Positions 34,064-42,877 of a stretch of DNA of 59,487 nucleotides are shown one piece after another. The notes beneath the pieces were generated by a model. The model was not told the origin of the DNA. It did not search any database and saw only the letters and a program-made list of their open reading frames with translations. The stretch is from contig BPGO01000011.1 of assembly GCA_026003075.1 (NCBI GenBank), positions 1 through 59,487 on the forward strand. The letters are read 5' to 3'. How positions within the stretch are numbered: the stretch's first letter is position 1; every line of letters begins with the position of its first letter. The DNA is from Fimbriimonadales bacterium. GTDB taxonomy: Bacteria > Armatimonadota > Fimbriimonadia > Fimbriimonadales > GBS-DC. A program made the position numbers and the translations under genes.

Positions 34064-35050
34064 ATGCAAACCTTGACGCCACCCCATCCCACCGATAGGG
34101 GGAGACACATCGGTCTACCCCTTCAGGGTCTGTTCATAAACCTGCGCCGTTTCGGGATTGTGGCAATTCTCGCGTTGGCAGCGTCCAAGTCATTTGCCCA
34201 GCCTCAGTTCGACGATTTTCTTGGTGGTTTCGATTCGTTGTTAGGATGGGGCTGGTCTGTGCCGCGCAACGCTCCGCTCGATACGCGTGAGGAGACGCGC
34301 GTGAACTTTACCAGGGATGCGTTGGTCATCACTGCGCAGGCAGGGACGCTGTATCAAGGCAATAATAACATCCGCAACTTACCCAGCCTTACCGTGCCTG
34401 CGCTGCGCGGCGCATGGAGCATCGAGACGCGTGTGCGCCTGCAACGCAACGGATTGTCGCCTGCCTACCTGCAAGCAGGACTCATATTTTTCCAAGACGC
34501 CAATCACTACTTCAACTTGCACTTAGTGTATCTTCCTGACCAGAACAACAGGCTCTCGGTCAGCGGCGGACATGAGTGGAACGGCGTCTACCAGTGGGCG
34601 GGGCTAAATGGAGTTGTGTGGAACCCCAGCGAGGGCGACACGGTGCGCCTGCTGATACGCTACGAACCCGATACAGGGCGCGTGCGCTTCTTCTACGACC
34701 GCGAGGATGGGGTATTCTGGCGCGAGATGACGGGTTCACCCCGTTTCTTGAGTGATTTCCCGTCGCTGCAAGCCGTTGCCACGCAAGGAGGGCAAATCGG
34801 TTTGTATGTGGACACGGCAGGCGGCTCGGGAACGCCTGCCCCCGTCGCGACCTTCGATTACCTGCAGATTCTGAGCGATTATCACCCTGCCGATGTCAAT
34901 CAAGACGGTATCGTGGACGACGCCGACTTGCTGCAAGTACTCTTCGCGTTCGGTACACGGCGTTGTAATCTGCCTGCCGATGTGAATCAGGATGGCATCG
35001 TGGACGACACCGACTTGCTGGAAGTGCTGTTCGCATTTGGGGCGCAGTAG
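34064..35050 (+). CDS. secreted beta-sandwich protein with two dockerin-like repeats
   Basis: The 328-residue product has an N-terminal hydrophobic segment (FGIVAILALAASKSFAQ, about 31-47), a region paralogous to the 31528 gene (FLGGFDSLLGWGWSVPRNAP, AYLQAGLIFFQDANHYFNLHL), and two C-terminal loops, DVNQDGIVDDADLLQVLFAFG and DVNQDGIVDDTDLLEVLF. The signal starts late, so the true start may be an internal codon near residue 20-27. It follows the GH16-fold gene by 2 bp. It is probably a carbohydrate-binding surface protein under the same LacI control. Confidence 0.78.
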   Translation: MQTLTPPHPTDRGRHIGLPLQGLFINLRRFGIVAILALAASKSFAQPQFDDFLGGFDSLLGWGWSVPRNAPLDTREETRVNFTRDALVITAQAGTLYQGNNNIRNLPSLTVPALRGAWSIETRVRLQRNGLSPAYLQAGLIFFQDANHYFNLHLVYLPDQNNRLSVSGGHEWNGVYQWAGLNGVVWNPSEGDTVRLLIRYEPDTGRVRFFYDREDGVFWREMTGSPRFLSDFPSLQAVATQGGQIGLYVDTAGGSGTPAPVATFDYLQILSDYHPADVNQDGIVDDADLLQVLFAFGTRRCNLPADVNQDGIVDDTDLLEVLFAFGAQ

Positions 35051-35392
35051 ATGTGGCGACTTTTCGATCTCGTTGTCGACCTGGCAGGCGTTCGCTTGGA
35101 GACCGAAACTGTGCGCTGGAGCTCCGATGTATTGCCGAATCGATGTGTCTCTATTAACGGCGTCAATGCCCAGATGAGGCGTTTATGGGGATGGCTCCCA
35201 GCGACGGTGCAAACCATACCTGTCTTCCTTGACGATCGTTATAGACTATATTACAACCTCCAACTTGTCCCGGAAGGCGATGATAGCAGAAACTGGATTA
35301 ACGGCGAACTGTATGCTCTTTGTGTAGAAAGTGCTGCGACTCGTGTGAATGTCGCCGTTTCGATCAGGGCTTTGGAGCGCGTAGGTCGATGA
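35051..35392 (+). CDS. small protein of unknown function
   Basis: The 113-residue reading begins at ATG immediately after the stop of the preceding gene, with no spacer, and ends 29 bp inside the convergent gene. It contains strand-like stretches (RLYYNLQLVPEGDD, VNVAVSIRALER) and no signal peptide or known motif. The tight coupling to the operon supports it, but it could be a chance reading after the operon end. Confidence 0.5.
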   Translation: MWRLFDLVVDLAGVRLETETVRWSSDVLPNRCVSINGVNAQMRRLWGWLPATVQTIPVFLDDRYRLYYNLQLVPEGDDSRNWINGELYALCVESAATRVNVAVSIRALERVGR

Positions 35393-37178
35393 TGTAGACG
35401 ACGGCGCTGCTCGCCCCATAGCCAAAATAGAGTGAGCGCTGAGTGTTCCAGGACTGCTCCGATGATACGGAGAGTCCTTGCTCTTTCAATTCACGCAGGG
35501 TTTGCTCGTACGATTCGACATCCTCGAAGGTGAGCGTCACGGCGCCGTTCCGAATCACAAAATTGGTATTTTTCCACTGTTCCGTGAAGAATGCCAGTTC
35601 CGAGTGAGTTTGTGGGTCGTAGAGCTGTTCTAATCGGTGCACAAGGTCGCCTGAATGGATTGTGGAGTTGAGTAGCGCGTACTCGATGGCGTCCCAGAAC
35701 AGGCGTTGCTGGGTTGCGGTGAGCTGGGGATATGCCAGCGGAAGACGCTCGTTCGCCGTCTGACGCTGGGTAGGGGTTAGACTTGCCCAGAAACGCAGTG
35801 CAGGAATACTATTTTGCAGCGGCGCTGTATCAAAGCGTAATGCGTAGCCCGTAGGGGTCTCTAATCGTCGTTGTTGAGCGGGCGTCAGAAGTGCGGCGAA
35901 CTCAGCGTAGTCGTCCAAGCTAAGCCCGCTTGATGCACGCTTTTCGAAGCGCTCCAGAGTCAGCTCATCTATTTCACTCGGTATCAGTTCGACCTGTTCA
36001 CGATGACGGGCTAAGAGCCACGAGTTGGCAGGCGATTCGAACAGTACAGCGTTCGTTTGTAGGACATCTTGAAGCCAATCGGCTACAGTGGCTGCTGTCC
36101 AAGCGCGTTCCGCGGCGAGAGGCACAGGGACGCGGAAGGCGTCTGCGACGATGTTCAAATCGGTATGGTCTGCCAGCCAAGCGAGGATTTCTGCAAGAGT
36201 GAACTGGTTGCCCCAATAGGGCGCGGTCGGCAACGACTGTTCAGCAGGGCGTCTTAGCGAGATGCGCCCTACCGCTTCAGGCAAGGTAGCTGGCGTTGGA
36301 GCAGACCCCGATTCAGATCCTCCCAACGGAAGATACTCGATGAAACTAACCGTGGACTCTCCTGTTCGGGTGACCAACGCCAGAATCAGCTGCTTGGAGT
36401 CGGGTTCTAAGCGAATGAGCATTTGCGCGGATTCGGGAGGTTGTTCCTCAAATGCAGGAGACCAAGCACGAATCCACTGAAGGGCGTTCTCGGTCATTGG
36501 TTGTGCGCCTGCCAAAGGCTTTGTTGAAGCCAATAAGACTTGTCCATTCCAAAGGCGTAAGCGTTGCTCTGGAGTCCACGCCTGAGCCAACACGCCTAAT
36601 ATGTAGCATAGGAGCGATTCGCCTGCCCGACCGATTCGGGCGCGTTGTTGCGCCAATCGCTCGGTTTGTTCCGCCCAGTCAGGCGGTTGTTGCTCTGCTA
36701 AGCGATCGATTTCTGCGTCGATCGATTTCACCTGTTGACGAAGCGTTAGGAAGTCCGTCTGCGCCGCCTGCTGGAGATGCTGAAGCTGTGCATCAAGGGC
36801 GCGTTGAAGGGCTTGGCGTTGTGCTTGTTGTTGACGCAGGCGTTGACTGCGTGCTTCGGCGATCTCTGTGAGGTAATATCGTTCATTCTCTTCCACACGC
36901 CACTCCACGGGGTAGACGCGCGTCAGCATGTGAAGGGTTTGCCATGCAGGCTGATCCCGCACGATGAGGGTGACTTTATACTGCTCAATCGCTTTCGCAA
37001 CGCCGAGCGTCGCGCCTGTCTGGGAGGCGACTTGTTCAATCACCTCCCGCAAGGGGCGCATGATGAACCGTAAGGAGAGGGGCTTCTGCAGGGCAGGCGC
37101 CTGAGAGAGGTCAACCCCCTGCCCCAGCGCGACTCCCTGCAGCATAGCCCAAAGTAAGCACAGGCTCCAATAGCGCAT
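35364..37178 (-). CDS. secreted protein with STN/secretin-N-like domain and coiled coil
   Basis: The 604-residue product has a signal peptide (MRYWSLCLLWAMLQGVALGQ), then an STN-like segment (PLREVIEQVASQTGATLGVA, YKVTLIVRDQPAWQTLHML) as at the start of secretins and TonB-type receptors, then a Gln-rich coiled coil (about 105-190) and a second STN-like copy (EILAWLADHTDLNIVADAF, WTAATVADWLQDVLQTNAVL). No secretin barrel follows. It may be a scaffold or a receptor fragment. It is the second gene of a minus-strand pair with the amidase (4-bp gap). Confidence 0.7.
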   Translation of the reverse strand: MRYWSLCLLWAMLQGVALGQGVDLSQAPALQKPLSLRFIMRPLREVIEQVASQTGATLGVAKAIEQYKVTLIVRDQPAWQTLHMLTRVYPVEWRVEENERYYLTEIAEARSQRLRQQQAQRQALQRALDAQLQHLQQAAQTDFLTLRQQVKSIDAEIDRLAEQQPPDWAEQTERLAQQRARIGRAGESLLCYILGVLAQAWTPEQRLRLWNGQVLLASTKPLAGAQPMTENALQWIRAWSPAFEEQPPESAQMLIRLEPDSKQLILALVTRTGESTVSFIEYLPLGGSESGSAPTPATLPEAVGRISLRRPAEQSLPTAPYWGNQFTLAEILAWLADHTDLNIVADAFRVPVPLAAERAWTAATVADWLQDVLQTNAVLFESPANSWLLARHREQVELIPSEIDELTLERFEKRASSGLSLDDYAEFAALLTPAQQRRLETPTGYALRFDTAPLQNSIPALRFWASLTPTQRQTANERLPLAYPQLTATQQRLFWDAIEYALLNSTIHSGDLVHRLEQLYDPQTHSELAFFTEQWKNTNFVIRNGAVTLTFEDVESYEQTLRELKEQGLSVSSEQSWNTQRSLYFGYGASSAVVYIIDLRAPKP

Positions 37179-37182
37179 CGGT

Positions 37183-38505
37183 TTAGTAAGGTCCCACGAT
37201 TCGCACAGCGTCCGCAATCACGACATAGCCCGAAGCGCCTGAGGCGCGCAGATAGACATTTCCGCCGCCGCGCGGCAACACAAACCGCCCTAAGTAGACC
37301 CAGCGTCCGCCATTGGTCTGCTGATTCACGGTCACAACGGATGTGCCGTTTGCGTGGGCGATTTCGTAACGCGCTTGTGGGCTGCGGTTCGTTCCTTGGC
37401 TCCACCATGCGTAGACATCATAGGCGCCGTCTATCGGAGCGTTCAGAAACCAACGGGCAAACGCCATCGAACTGGGACTGGTGCTCGTCCACCGGTAATC
37501 CGAACCATATTTGTCGGTCGCCATCGTGCCTATTGACCAAGAACCCGACACTGAGAAGTTGCCGCTTGTGTTGTCGTAGGTCAAATCCCAAGGCACAACC
37601 TGCAAGTTGAAGGAGACTATCGGACCAAACCAGGCAATTCCCTCTTGAACCAATTGGTAGCTTTCGGTGTAAGTGCCGTAGGTTCGCGGGCCTGTAAGGA
37701 CGAAGTTGAACACGCCCGTGCTTCCGGGCGCGACGGTTGTATTCACATTCGCAGGGCGATTGACGCTTACCCAGTTGCCCGCTGTATAAAACGGGCTACT
37801 GCGGTCGCGCGGGTTCTGAGTACCCAGGCGCACGGGGTTAGAACCGCTGGGAGACCAGGTTGTAGTGCCCGTATTGCGAAACTGCACACTCACGGAGATT
37901 TGCTGTCCTGGACGGATAGTAGTAGGGAAGTTCGCGCCGACATACGATGCATTGCGAACATCGCTAATCAGGCTCATGTAGTAGCTCCAGTTCCAGTGAA
38001 CCCCCGGATCCGTATGCGTTGCGCCTGGTACCTCGTTGTGTCCGATGATGTAGCTCCGTGTTTTAGGAATACCGTACTGATTGCAGAGATAGCGTGTCAA
38101 GTTCGCGGAAGCACGATACATCGCATCCGTGAACCAGCGCGGGTCGCTGACCCAACCTTCATGCTCTAAACCAATCGATTGCGTGTTATAGGTCCAGTTG
38201 CCCGCATGCCACGCGATATCTTTGTGGCGCACCATCTGAGTAATCTCTCCATCCGAAGAGCGCAACACATAGTGGGCGCTCACCCGAGCACTGGGATTTT
38301 GAAACCACGAAATCGCGCCTGCATAACTTCCTTGAGTCACATGGACGATGATATAGCGAATCGGATGTGAACTGGGACGATTGGCAGGCGTATAGTTGCC
38401 AGAGTAAGCAGGGACCCAACGCGCGCCAGGATAATCTGGCTGTGCCCATAGGTTCGCGACGGCTATAGAGGTAGCAAACAACACACTGTACCATCGCATC
38501 CGCAT
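37183..38505 (-). CDS. secreted N-acetylmuramoyl-L-alanine amidase (Amidase_2)
   Basis: The 440-residue product has a signal peptide and an Amidase_2 domain with zinc ligands in IIVHVTQGSYAG and IIGHNEVPGATHTDPG and the AWHAGNW motif. A middle domain (about 200-300) is NBR1/FW-like (PGQQISVSVQFRNTGTTTWS), and a C-terminal sugar-binding-like domain (FARWFLNAPIDGAYDVYAWW) ends in VYLRASGASGYVVIADAVRI, as in xanthan-lyase-associated modules. It cleaves peptide from glycan in peptidoglycan. ATG 38505 has a perfect ribosome site (AAAGGAGGT). Confidence 0.9.
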   Translation of the reverse strand: MRMRWYSVLFATSIAVANLWAQPDYPGARWVPAYSGNYTPANRPSSHPIRYIIVHVTQGSYAGAISWFQNPSARVSAHYVLRSSDGEITQMVRHKDIAWHAGNWTYNTQSIGLEHEGWVSDPRWFTDAMYRASANLTRYLCNQYGIPKTRSYIIGHNEVPGATHTDPGVHWNWSYYMSLISDVRNASYVGANFPTTIRPGQQISVSVQFRNTGTTTWSPSGSNPVRLGTQNPRDRSSPFYTAGNWVSVNRPANVNTTVAPGSTGVFNFVLTGPRTYGTYTESYQLVQEGIAWFGPIVSFNLQVVPWDLTYDNTSGNFSVSGSWSIGTMATDKYGSDYRWTSTSPSSMAFARWFLNAPIDGAYDVYAWWSQGTNRSPQARYEIAHANGTSVVTVNQQTNGGRWVYLGRFVLPRGGGNVYLRASGASGYVVIADAVRIVGPY

Positions 38506-38658
38506 AGGAAAACCTCCTTTAGGCTTCTTCTGAGCCACGCTGATTTTTCGACAGTTGGAGGGCGATTCCTGCCATAATTACAGGGAAACTTGTGCTTTTA
38601 TACTCGGGAGGGCAAGGTCTCATTTTCGCCGTATAGAGTGGGGGTATAATTCCAATAT

Positions 38659-40638
38659 ATGTTTCGGCTTAGCACCGAGTTTCAACCGCGGGGCGACCAA
38701 CCTCAGGCAATCGCCAAACTTGTGGAAGGTCTGAATCGCGGCTATGAGTTTCAGACGCTACTGGGGGCAACTGGAACGGGGAAAACATTCACGATGGCTT
38801 CGGTCATCGCCGCGGTGCAGCGTCCCGCCCTTGTCATCGCGCACAATAAGACGCTGGCGGCGCAACTGTGTCAGGAGTTCCGCGCCTTCTTCCCTGAGAA
38901 TGCCGTCCACTTTTTTATTAGTTATTATGACTACTATCAACCTGAAGCCTATGTGCCTCAGTCGGATACCTATATCGAGAAGACAGCCTCTATCAACGAC
39001 GAAATTGACCGCCTGCGCCACGCGGCGACCCAGGCAGTGCTGGAACGGCGCGATGTGATTGTGGTGGCGAGTGTATCCAGCATCTACGGGCTTGGCTCAC
39101 CGCAAGAGTATCTGCGCAGTATTGTGATCGTGAAGCGCGGCGACCGCCTCGATCCGCGCGAACTGGCGATGCGCCTTGTGGAACTACAATACACGCGCTC
39201 CGATATGGTGCTTGGGCGCGGAACTTTTCGCATTCGCGGCGATGTCATCGATGTGCAACCCGCTGATGAGGAATATGTCACGCGCATCGAATTGTTCGGC
39301 GACGAGGTGGAGCGGATTTATGAGTACGACCCGCTCAAAGGCGAGACCATCGCGGAGCTGGACAGGGTAAGTTTTTTCCCCGCGACGCACTATGTAACGC
39401 CGTGGGACAGGATGGACTCGATTATCGCACAGATTCGCGAGGAGCTGGAAGCGCAGGTTGCCTATTTTGAGTCACAAGGTCGCCTAATAGAAGCACAACG
39501 CATCCGGCAGCGCACGGAGATGGACATCGAAATGATGCGTGAACTGGGCTACTGCAACGGTATCGAGAACTACTCGCGCTACTTCGATGGACGCCAACCT
39601 GGCGAGCCGCCTTACACTTTGCTGGACTATTTCCCCGAAGATTACATTTTGTTTATCGATGAATCGCACCAAACGATTCCTCAGATACGTGCGATGTATA
39701 ATGGCGACTTACAGCGTAAGCGGACACTGGTAGAGTACGGTTTCCGCCTGCCTTCCGCTTTGGATAATCGTCCTTTGCGTTTTGAGGAGTTCTTGCAACG
39801 GGTCGGACAAGTGATTTTCGTTTCCGCAACGCCAGGTCCCTTTGAGCGCGAAGTCAGTCAGCAGATTGTGGAACAGATTATTCGCCCTACGGGCTTGTTG
39901 GATCCCGAAATCATCGTGCGTCCTACGGCTGGTCAAGTGGACGACTTGGTTGCGGAGATTCGCCGCCGCATCGAACGCGAAGAGCGGGTCTTGGTGACCA
40001 CGCTTACAAAAAAGATGGCAGAAGACTTGACCAGCTATTTGCAGGAGTTAGGGATTCGGGTGCAGTATCTTCACTCAGATGTTCAATCGCTGGAGCGGGC
40101 GGAAATCTTGCGCGATTTGCGGTTGGGGACTTACGATGTGGTGATTGGTGTGAATCTTTTGCGCGAGGGTCTGGATTTGCCCGAAGTCTCTTTGGTGGCG
40201 ATTCTGGACGCGGATAAGGAGGGGTTTTTGCGTTCTGAAACCTCACTGATCCAGACAATCGGACGCGCCGCTCGGAACAAGTTCGGGCAGGTCATTCTTT
40301 ATGCGGATCGGATTACAGGCTCGATGCAACGCGCTATCGACGAGACGAATCGCCGCCGACAAATCCAGATGGAGTATAATGAGCAGCACGGCATTACTCC
40401 TGAAACGGTGCGGAAAGAGGTTCGTGAAACAGTACGCGCTTACAAGGTGGCTGAGGAGCGCACGGCATATCAGATTGTCGATACCGATCGCGTTGCATTT
40501 GAGGATTTGCCGATAGTGATTGATCGTCTGGAGCAGGAGATGCGACAGGCGGCAAAGTCGCTGGAGTTCGAGCGTGCGGCAATTCTACGCGACGAGATTC
40601 AGCGATTGCGCCGAATTTTGGAGCAAAGTGCGGTTTAG
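38659..40638 (+). CDS. uvrB: excinuclease ABC subunit B
   Basis: The 659-residue helicase-like protein has Walker [13 protein letters not shown], the beta-hairpin [20 protein letters not shown], the DEAD-like box FIDESHQT, motifs [17 protein letters not shown] and TIGRAARN, and the C-terminal UVR domain ([20 protein letters not shown]). It loads onto damage with UvrA and recruits UvrC. TATAAT (38645-38650) ends 8 nt before the ATG, so the message is probably leaderless. Confidence 0.97.
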   Translation: MFRLSTEFQPRGDQPQAIAKLVEGLNRGYEFQTLLGATGTGKTFTMASVIAAVQRPALVIAHNKTLAAQLCQEFRAFFPENAVHFFISYYDYYQPEAYVPQSDTYIEKTASINDEIDRLRHAATQAVLERRDVIVVASVSSIYGLGSPQEYLRSIVIVKRGDRLDPRELAMRLVELQYTRSDMVLGRGTFRIRGDVIDVQPADEEYVTRIELFGDEVERIYEYDPLKGETIAELDRVSFFPATHYVTPWDRMDSIIAQIREELEAQVAYFESQGRLIEAQRIRQRTEMDIEMMRELGYCNGIENYSRYFDGRQPGEPPYTLLDYFPEDYILFIDESHQTIPQIRAMYNGDLQRKRTLVEYGFRLPSALDNRPLRFEEFLQRVGQVIFVSATPGPFEREVSQQIVEQIIRPTGLLDPEIIVRPTAGQVDDLVAEIRRRIEREERVLVTTLTKKMAEDLTSYLQELGIRVQYLHSDVQSLERAEILRDLRLGTYDVVIGVNLLREGLDLPEVSLVAILDADKEGFLRSETSLIQTIGRAARNKFGQVILYADRITGSMQRAIDETNRRRQIQMEYNEQHGITPETVRKEVRETVRAYKVAEERTAYQIVDTDRVAFEDLPIVIDRLEQEMRQAAKSLEFERAAILRDEIQRLRRILEQSAV

Positions 40639-40689
40639 AGGGCTAAAGAAATCGATATGCCCTGCCGATAATAAACGATGTAGTGAGCC

Positions 40690-40814
40690 GAGACAGAAAA
40701 AGGCAAACCTGTAGCGATGCAGGGGCGCAAAGCCTATGGGTCTGCCGTAGCTATGCGGCAGATAGCCGGGTTGCCTGTCTCCGGTTGCTGGGAATTCAGC
40801 AAGATAGGAGGCAG
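40690..40814 (+). ncRNA. GEMM-I type cyclic-dinucleotide riboswitch with anti-SD platform
   Basis: The aptamer core reads GGCAAACC (40702-40709), then a short hairpin, GGGGCGCAAAGCC (40722-40734), a second GGTCTGCC hairpin with GCGGCAGATAGCC and closing GGGTTGCC: the hallmarks of the c-di-GMP-I (GEMM) class. P1 is GAGACAG (40690-40696) with CTGTCTC (40775-40781). The P1 3' strand CTGTCTCC (40775-40782) can instead pair over 8 bp, one G-U, with GGAGGCAG (40807-40814), which contains the Shine-Dalgarno of the FlgM-like gene. A small hairpin (40785-40802) lies between. Ligand binding should free the ribosome site. c-di-GMP versus cGAMP specificity was not settled. Confidence 0.88.
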
Positions 40815-40818
40815 AACG

Positions 40819-41106
40819 ATGCAAATCTCGTTGGAGGAAGTGCAGCGGGTGGCGCGCGACAGCCGCGCCCAACAGACGGGGACAGCGCCGCTGGAGCCTG
40901 TACCCGAGCCGTTTGTCGCTTGTAAAGAGGCAGATCAGCAACTGGCTCGTGAACTTGCCCATTTCCTTGCACAAACGCCCGATATTCGCAATGGACGAGT
41001 CGAGGAAGTGGTCAATCATCTGAGCCAGACCGAGGAACCACTGCCCGCGTCAGAGGTTGCGGTATCCATCATGCGCCGTCTCATCGCGGATAACCTCACG
41101 GAATAA
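40819..41106 (+). CDS. FlgM-like anti-sigma factor protein
   Basis: The 95-residue protein begins MQISLEEVQRVARDSRAQ, has a disordered middle and a C-terminal pair of helices IRNGRVEEVVNHL and ASEVAVSIMRRLIADNL, resembling FlgM, which binds sigma-28 (R-V-x-IR-A-I-x-G, then x-VA-K-I). FlgM holds back late flagellar genes. AGGAGG (40806-40811) precedes ATG 40819. No flagellar gene lies in the window. The riboswitch upstream links it to a cyclic dinucleotide. The family call is tentative because the protein is short. Confidence 0.65.
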   Translation: MQISLEEVQRVARDSRAQQTGTAPLEPVPEPFVACKEADQQLARELAHFLAQTPDIRNGRVEEVVNHLSQTEEPLPASEVAVSIMRRLIADNLTE

Positions 41107-41145
41107 TGGCAGGCATGGCGCGGGAGAATTCCCGTCTCTCGCGCT

Positions 41146-41994
41146 GTGAATTTGGCAGGAAATCGCGTCGCTGTATGGAACAACCCTTCCGTGCAAAAGC
41201 ACGGTTGGGTGCTGGCAGTAGTCAACCAGAAAGGCGGTGTTGGCAAAACCACGACCGCCATAAACTTGTCAGCGGGGCTTGCGCTTGCCGGTGATTTAAC
41301 TCTCCTGGTAGATGCAGACCCCCAAGCGAACGCAACCAGTGGCTTGGGCATCGATCCACGCGATCAGCCCCGCGACTTGTTTACGCTCATCCAAAATCGC
41401 CTCGCAAACCCTCAGTTCCAAGTTTCAGAGGACATACCTCTTGAAACGCGGAGTCCTAACTTACATTTATTACCTGCAAGCATTGATTTAGCTGGAACCG
41501 ATCTACTACTCGCTTCGCAGATAGCCCGCGAGTCGATACTGCGCCATCTTCTCAACCCTCTGCGTGAGAGATATCGTTGGATCATCATCGACACGCCGCC
41601 TTCGCTGGGTATCTTGACTATTAACGCGCTAACTGTTGCTGATGGGCTGATTGTACCTGTTCAATGTGAATATTATGCACTGGAAGGACTCACGCAACTG
41701 CTTCAAACTGTGGACTTAGTACGACAGCATCTGAATCCGCGTTTGGAAATCTGGAAAGTGGTATTGACTATGTACGATGCTCGCACACGCCTTGCGGAAC
41801 AAGTTGAGAGCGAAGTACGAAAGTTTTTCGGCGCAAAGGTGGCTCAGGTCGTGATTCCGCGCAATGTTCGTATCAGTGAGTCCCCCAGCTTCGGTCAACC
41901 TGTGATTGAGTATGACCCTCGCTCGCGTGGGGCTCAAGCCTACCATGAATTAGTACAGGAGGTGAAAAATTATGCCGCGTCCTGCACTCGGTAG
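41146..41994 (+). CDS. parA: chromosome-partitioning ATPase ParA (Soj)
   Basis: The 282-residue deviant-Walker ATPase has KGGVGKTTTAINLSA, VDADPQANATSGLG and IIIDTPPSLGILTINAL, with CEYYALEGLTQLL. It forms a gradient on the nucleoid that moves ParB-parS complexes. A GTG at 41146 gives an extra 20 residues before the core; a GTG at 41209 is an alternative. A 10-bp hairpin (41118-41127 with 41135-41144, one G-U) sits directly before the first GTG and may control initiation. parB overlaps the end by 23 bp. Confidence 0.95.
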   Translation: MNLAGNRVAVWNNPSVQKHGWVLAVVNQKGGVGKTTTAINLSAGLALAGDLTLLVDADPQANATSGLGIDPRDQPRDLFTLIQNRLANPQFQVSEDIPLETRSPNLHLLPASIDLAGTDLLLASQIARESILRHLLNPLRERYRWIIIDTPPSLGILTINALTVADGLIVPVQCEYYALEGLTQLLQTVDLVRQHLNPRLEIWKVVLTMYDARTRLAEQVESEVRKFFGAKVAQVVIPRNVRISESPSFGQPVIEYDPRSRGAQAYHELVQEVKNYAASCTR

Positions 41995-42844
41995 GGGAAT
42001 AGGAGCACTGATAGGTCAAAACGACCTTGCAGAAACGCTCATTCGTGAGATTCCGATTGCTCAGATACGCTCAAACCCTTATCAACCGCGTCAGCAATTC
42101 AGCGAAGAGTCGTTGGCTGAGCTGGCAGCGTCTATCCGCGAACTGGGCGTCATTCAGCCGGTTATTGTGCGTCAAGAGGGTGAAAGTGATTATGTATTGA
42201 TCGCGGGCGAGCGCCGCTTACGGGCTGCGAGGATGGCAGGTTTGACGACTATTCCTGCCATTGTGCGATCTCCGTCGGAGCAGCAAATGCTCGAGATGGC
42301 GCTGGTAGAGAATGTTCAACGAGAGGACATAAATCCCATCGATGCTGCCCTGGCTTACAAGCGTCTTATGGAAGAGTTTGGCTTGACGCAGGAACAAGTG
42401 GCGCAGCGAGTTGGTAAGAGTGTTCCCGCGATTTCGAATACATTGCGGTTGCTTCAATTACCTGAGTACATCATCAAGAGTCTCAAAGAGGGGGTAATCA
42501 GCGAAGGGCATGGGCGCGCTTTGCTTATGGTAAAAGACCCTACTTTGCAACGCCAGCTGTGGAGTGATATTACGACTGAAGGTCTGAGTGTTCGCGCAGC
42601 GGAGCTGCGAGCGCGAGAGCTGCGCCCGATGAACCCATCTCCACGCAACACGCCTGAGTCATCTCCACAGCCGTCCCCTGCTTCACCTGAGTTAAAGGCG
42701 TTGGAGCAAAACCTGAGCGCGTACTTGGGTACGCGGGTGCAGGTAGTTCAGTGGGGAGGAGGAGGAGGTAGAATCGTTATCGAGTTCTACTCGGAGGAGG
42801 AACTCGGACGCATACTGGAAGTTATTGCTCCCGATGGATTGTAG
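41972..42844 (+). CDS. parB: chromosome-partitioning protein ParB (Spo0J)
   Basis: The 290-residue protein opens RPALGRGIGALIGQ, has SNPYQPRQQFSEESLAELAA, the CTP-binding AGERRLRAARMAG and ENVQREDINPIDAALAYKRL, an HTH (LTQEQVAQRVGKSVPAISNT) that binds parS, a Pro/Ser-rich linker (about 215-235) and a C-terminal dimerisation domain. It forms the clamp at parS. ATG 41972 overlaps parA by 23 bp with AGGAGGT upstream. A parS-like palindrome starts at its stop codon. Confidence 0.96.
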   Translation: MPRPALGRGIGALIGQNDLAETLIREIPIAQIRSNPYQPRQQFSEESLAELAASIRELGVIQPVIVRQEGESDYVLIAGERRLRAARMAGLTTIPAIVRSPSEQQMLEMALVENVQREDINPIDAALAYKRLMEEFGLTQEQVAQRVGKSVPAISNTLRLLQLPEYIIKSLKEGVISEGHGRALLMVKDPTLQRQLWSDITTEGLSVRAAELRARELRPMNPSPRNTPESSPQPSPASPELKALEQNLSAYLGTRVQVVQWGGGGGRIVIEFYSEEELGRILEVIAPDGL

Positions 42845-42861
42845 GTTTTCATGTGAAAACC
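42844..42861. promoter_or_regulatory. parS-like palindrome after parB
   Basis: GGTTTTCATGTGAAAACC is an almost perfect palindrome overlapping the last base of the parB stop. Its core TTTCAnGTGAAA matches the bacterial parS consensus TGTTTCACGTGAAACA except at the fourth position from the centre and the ends. It could be parS or a short hairpin. Confidence 0.45.
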
Positions 42862-42877
42862 AGGAGAGGAGACCTCT

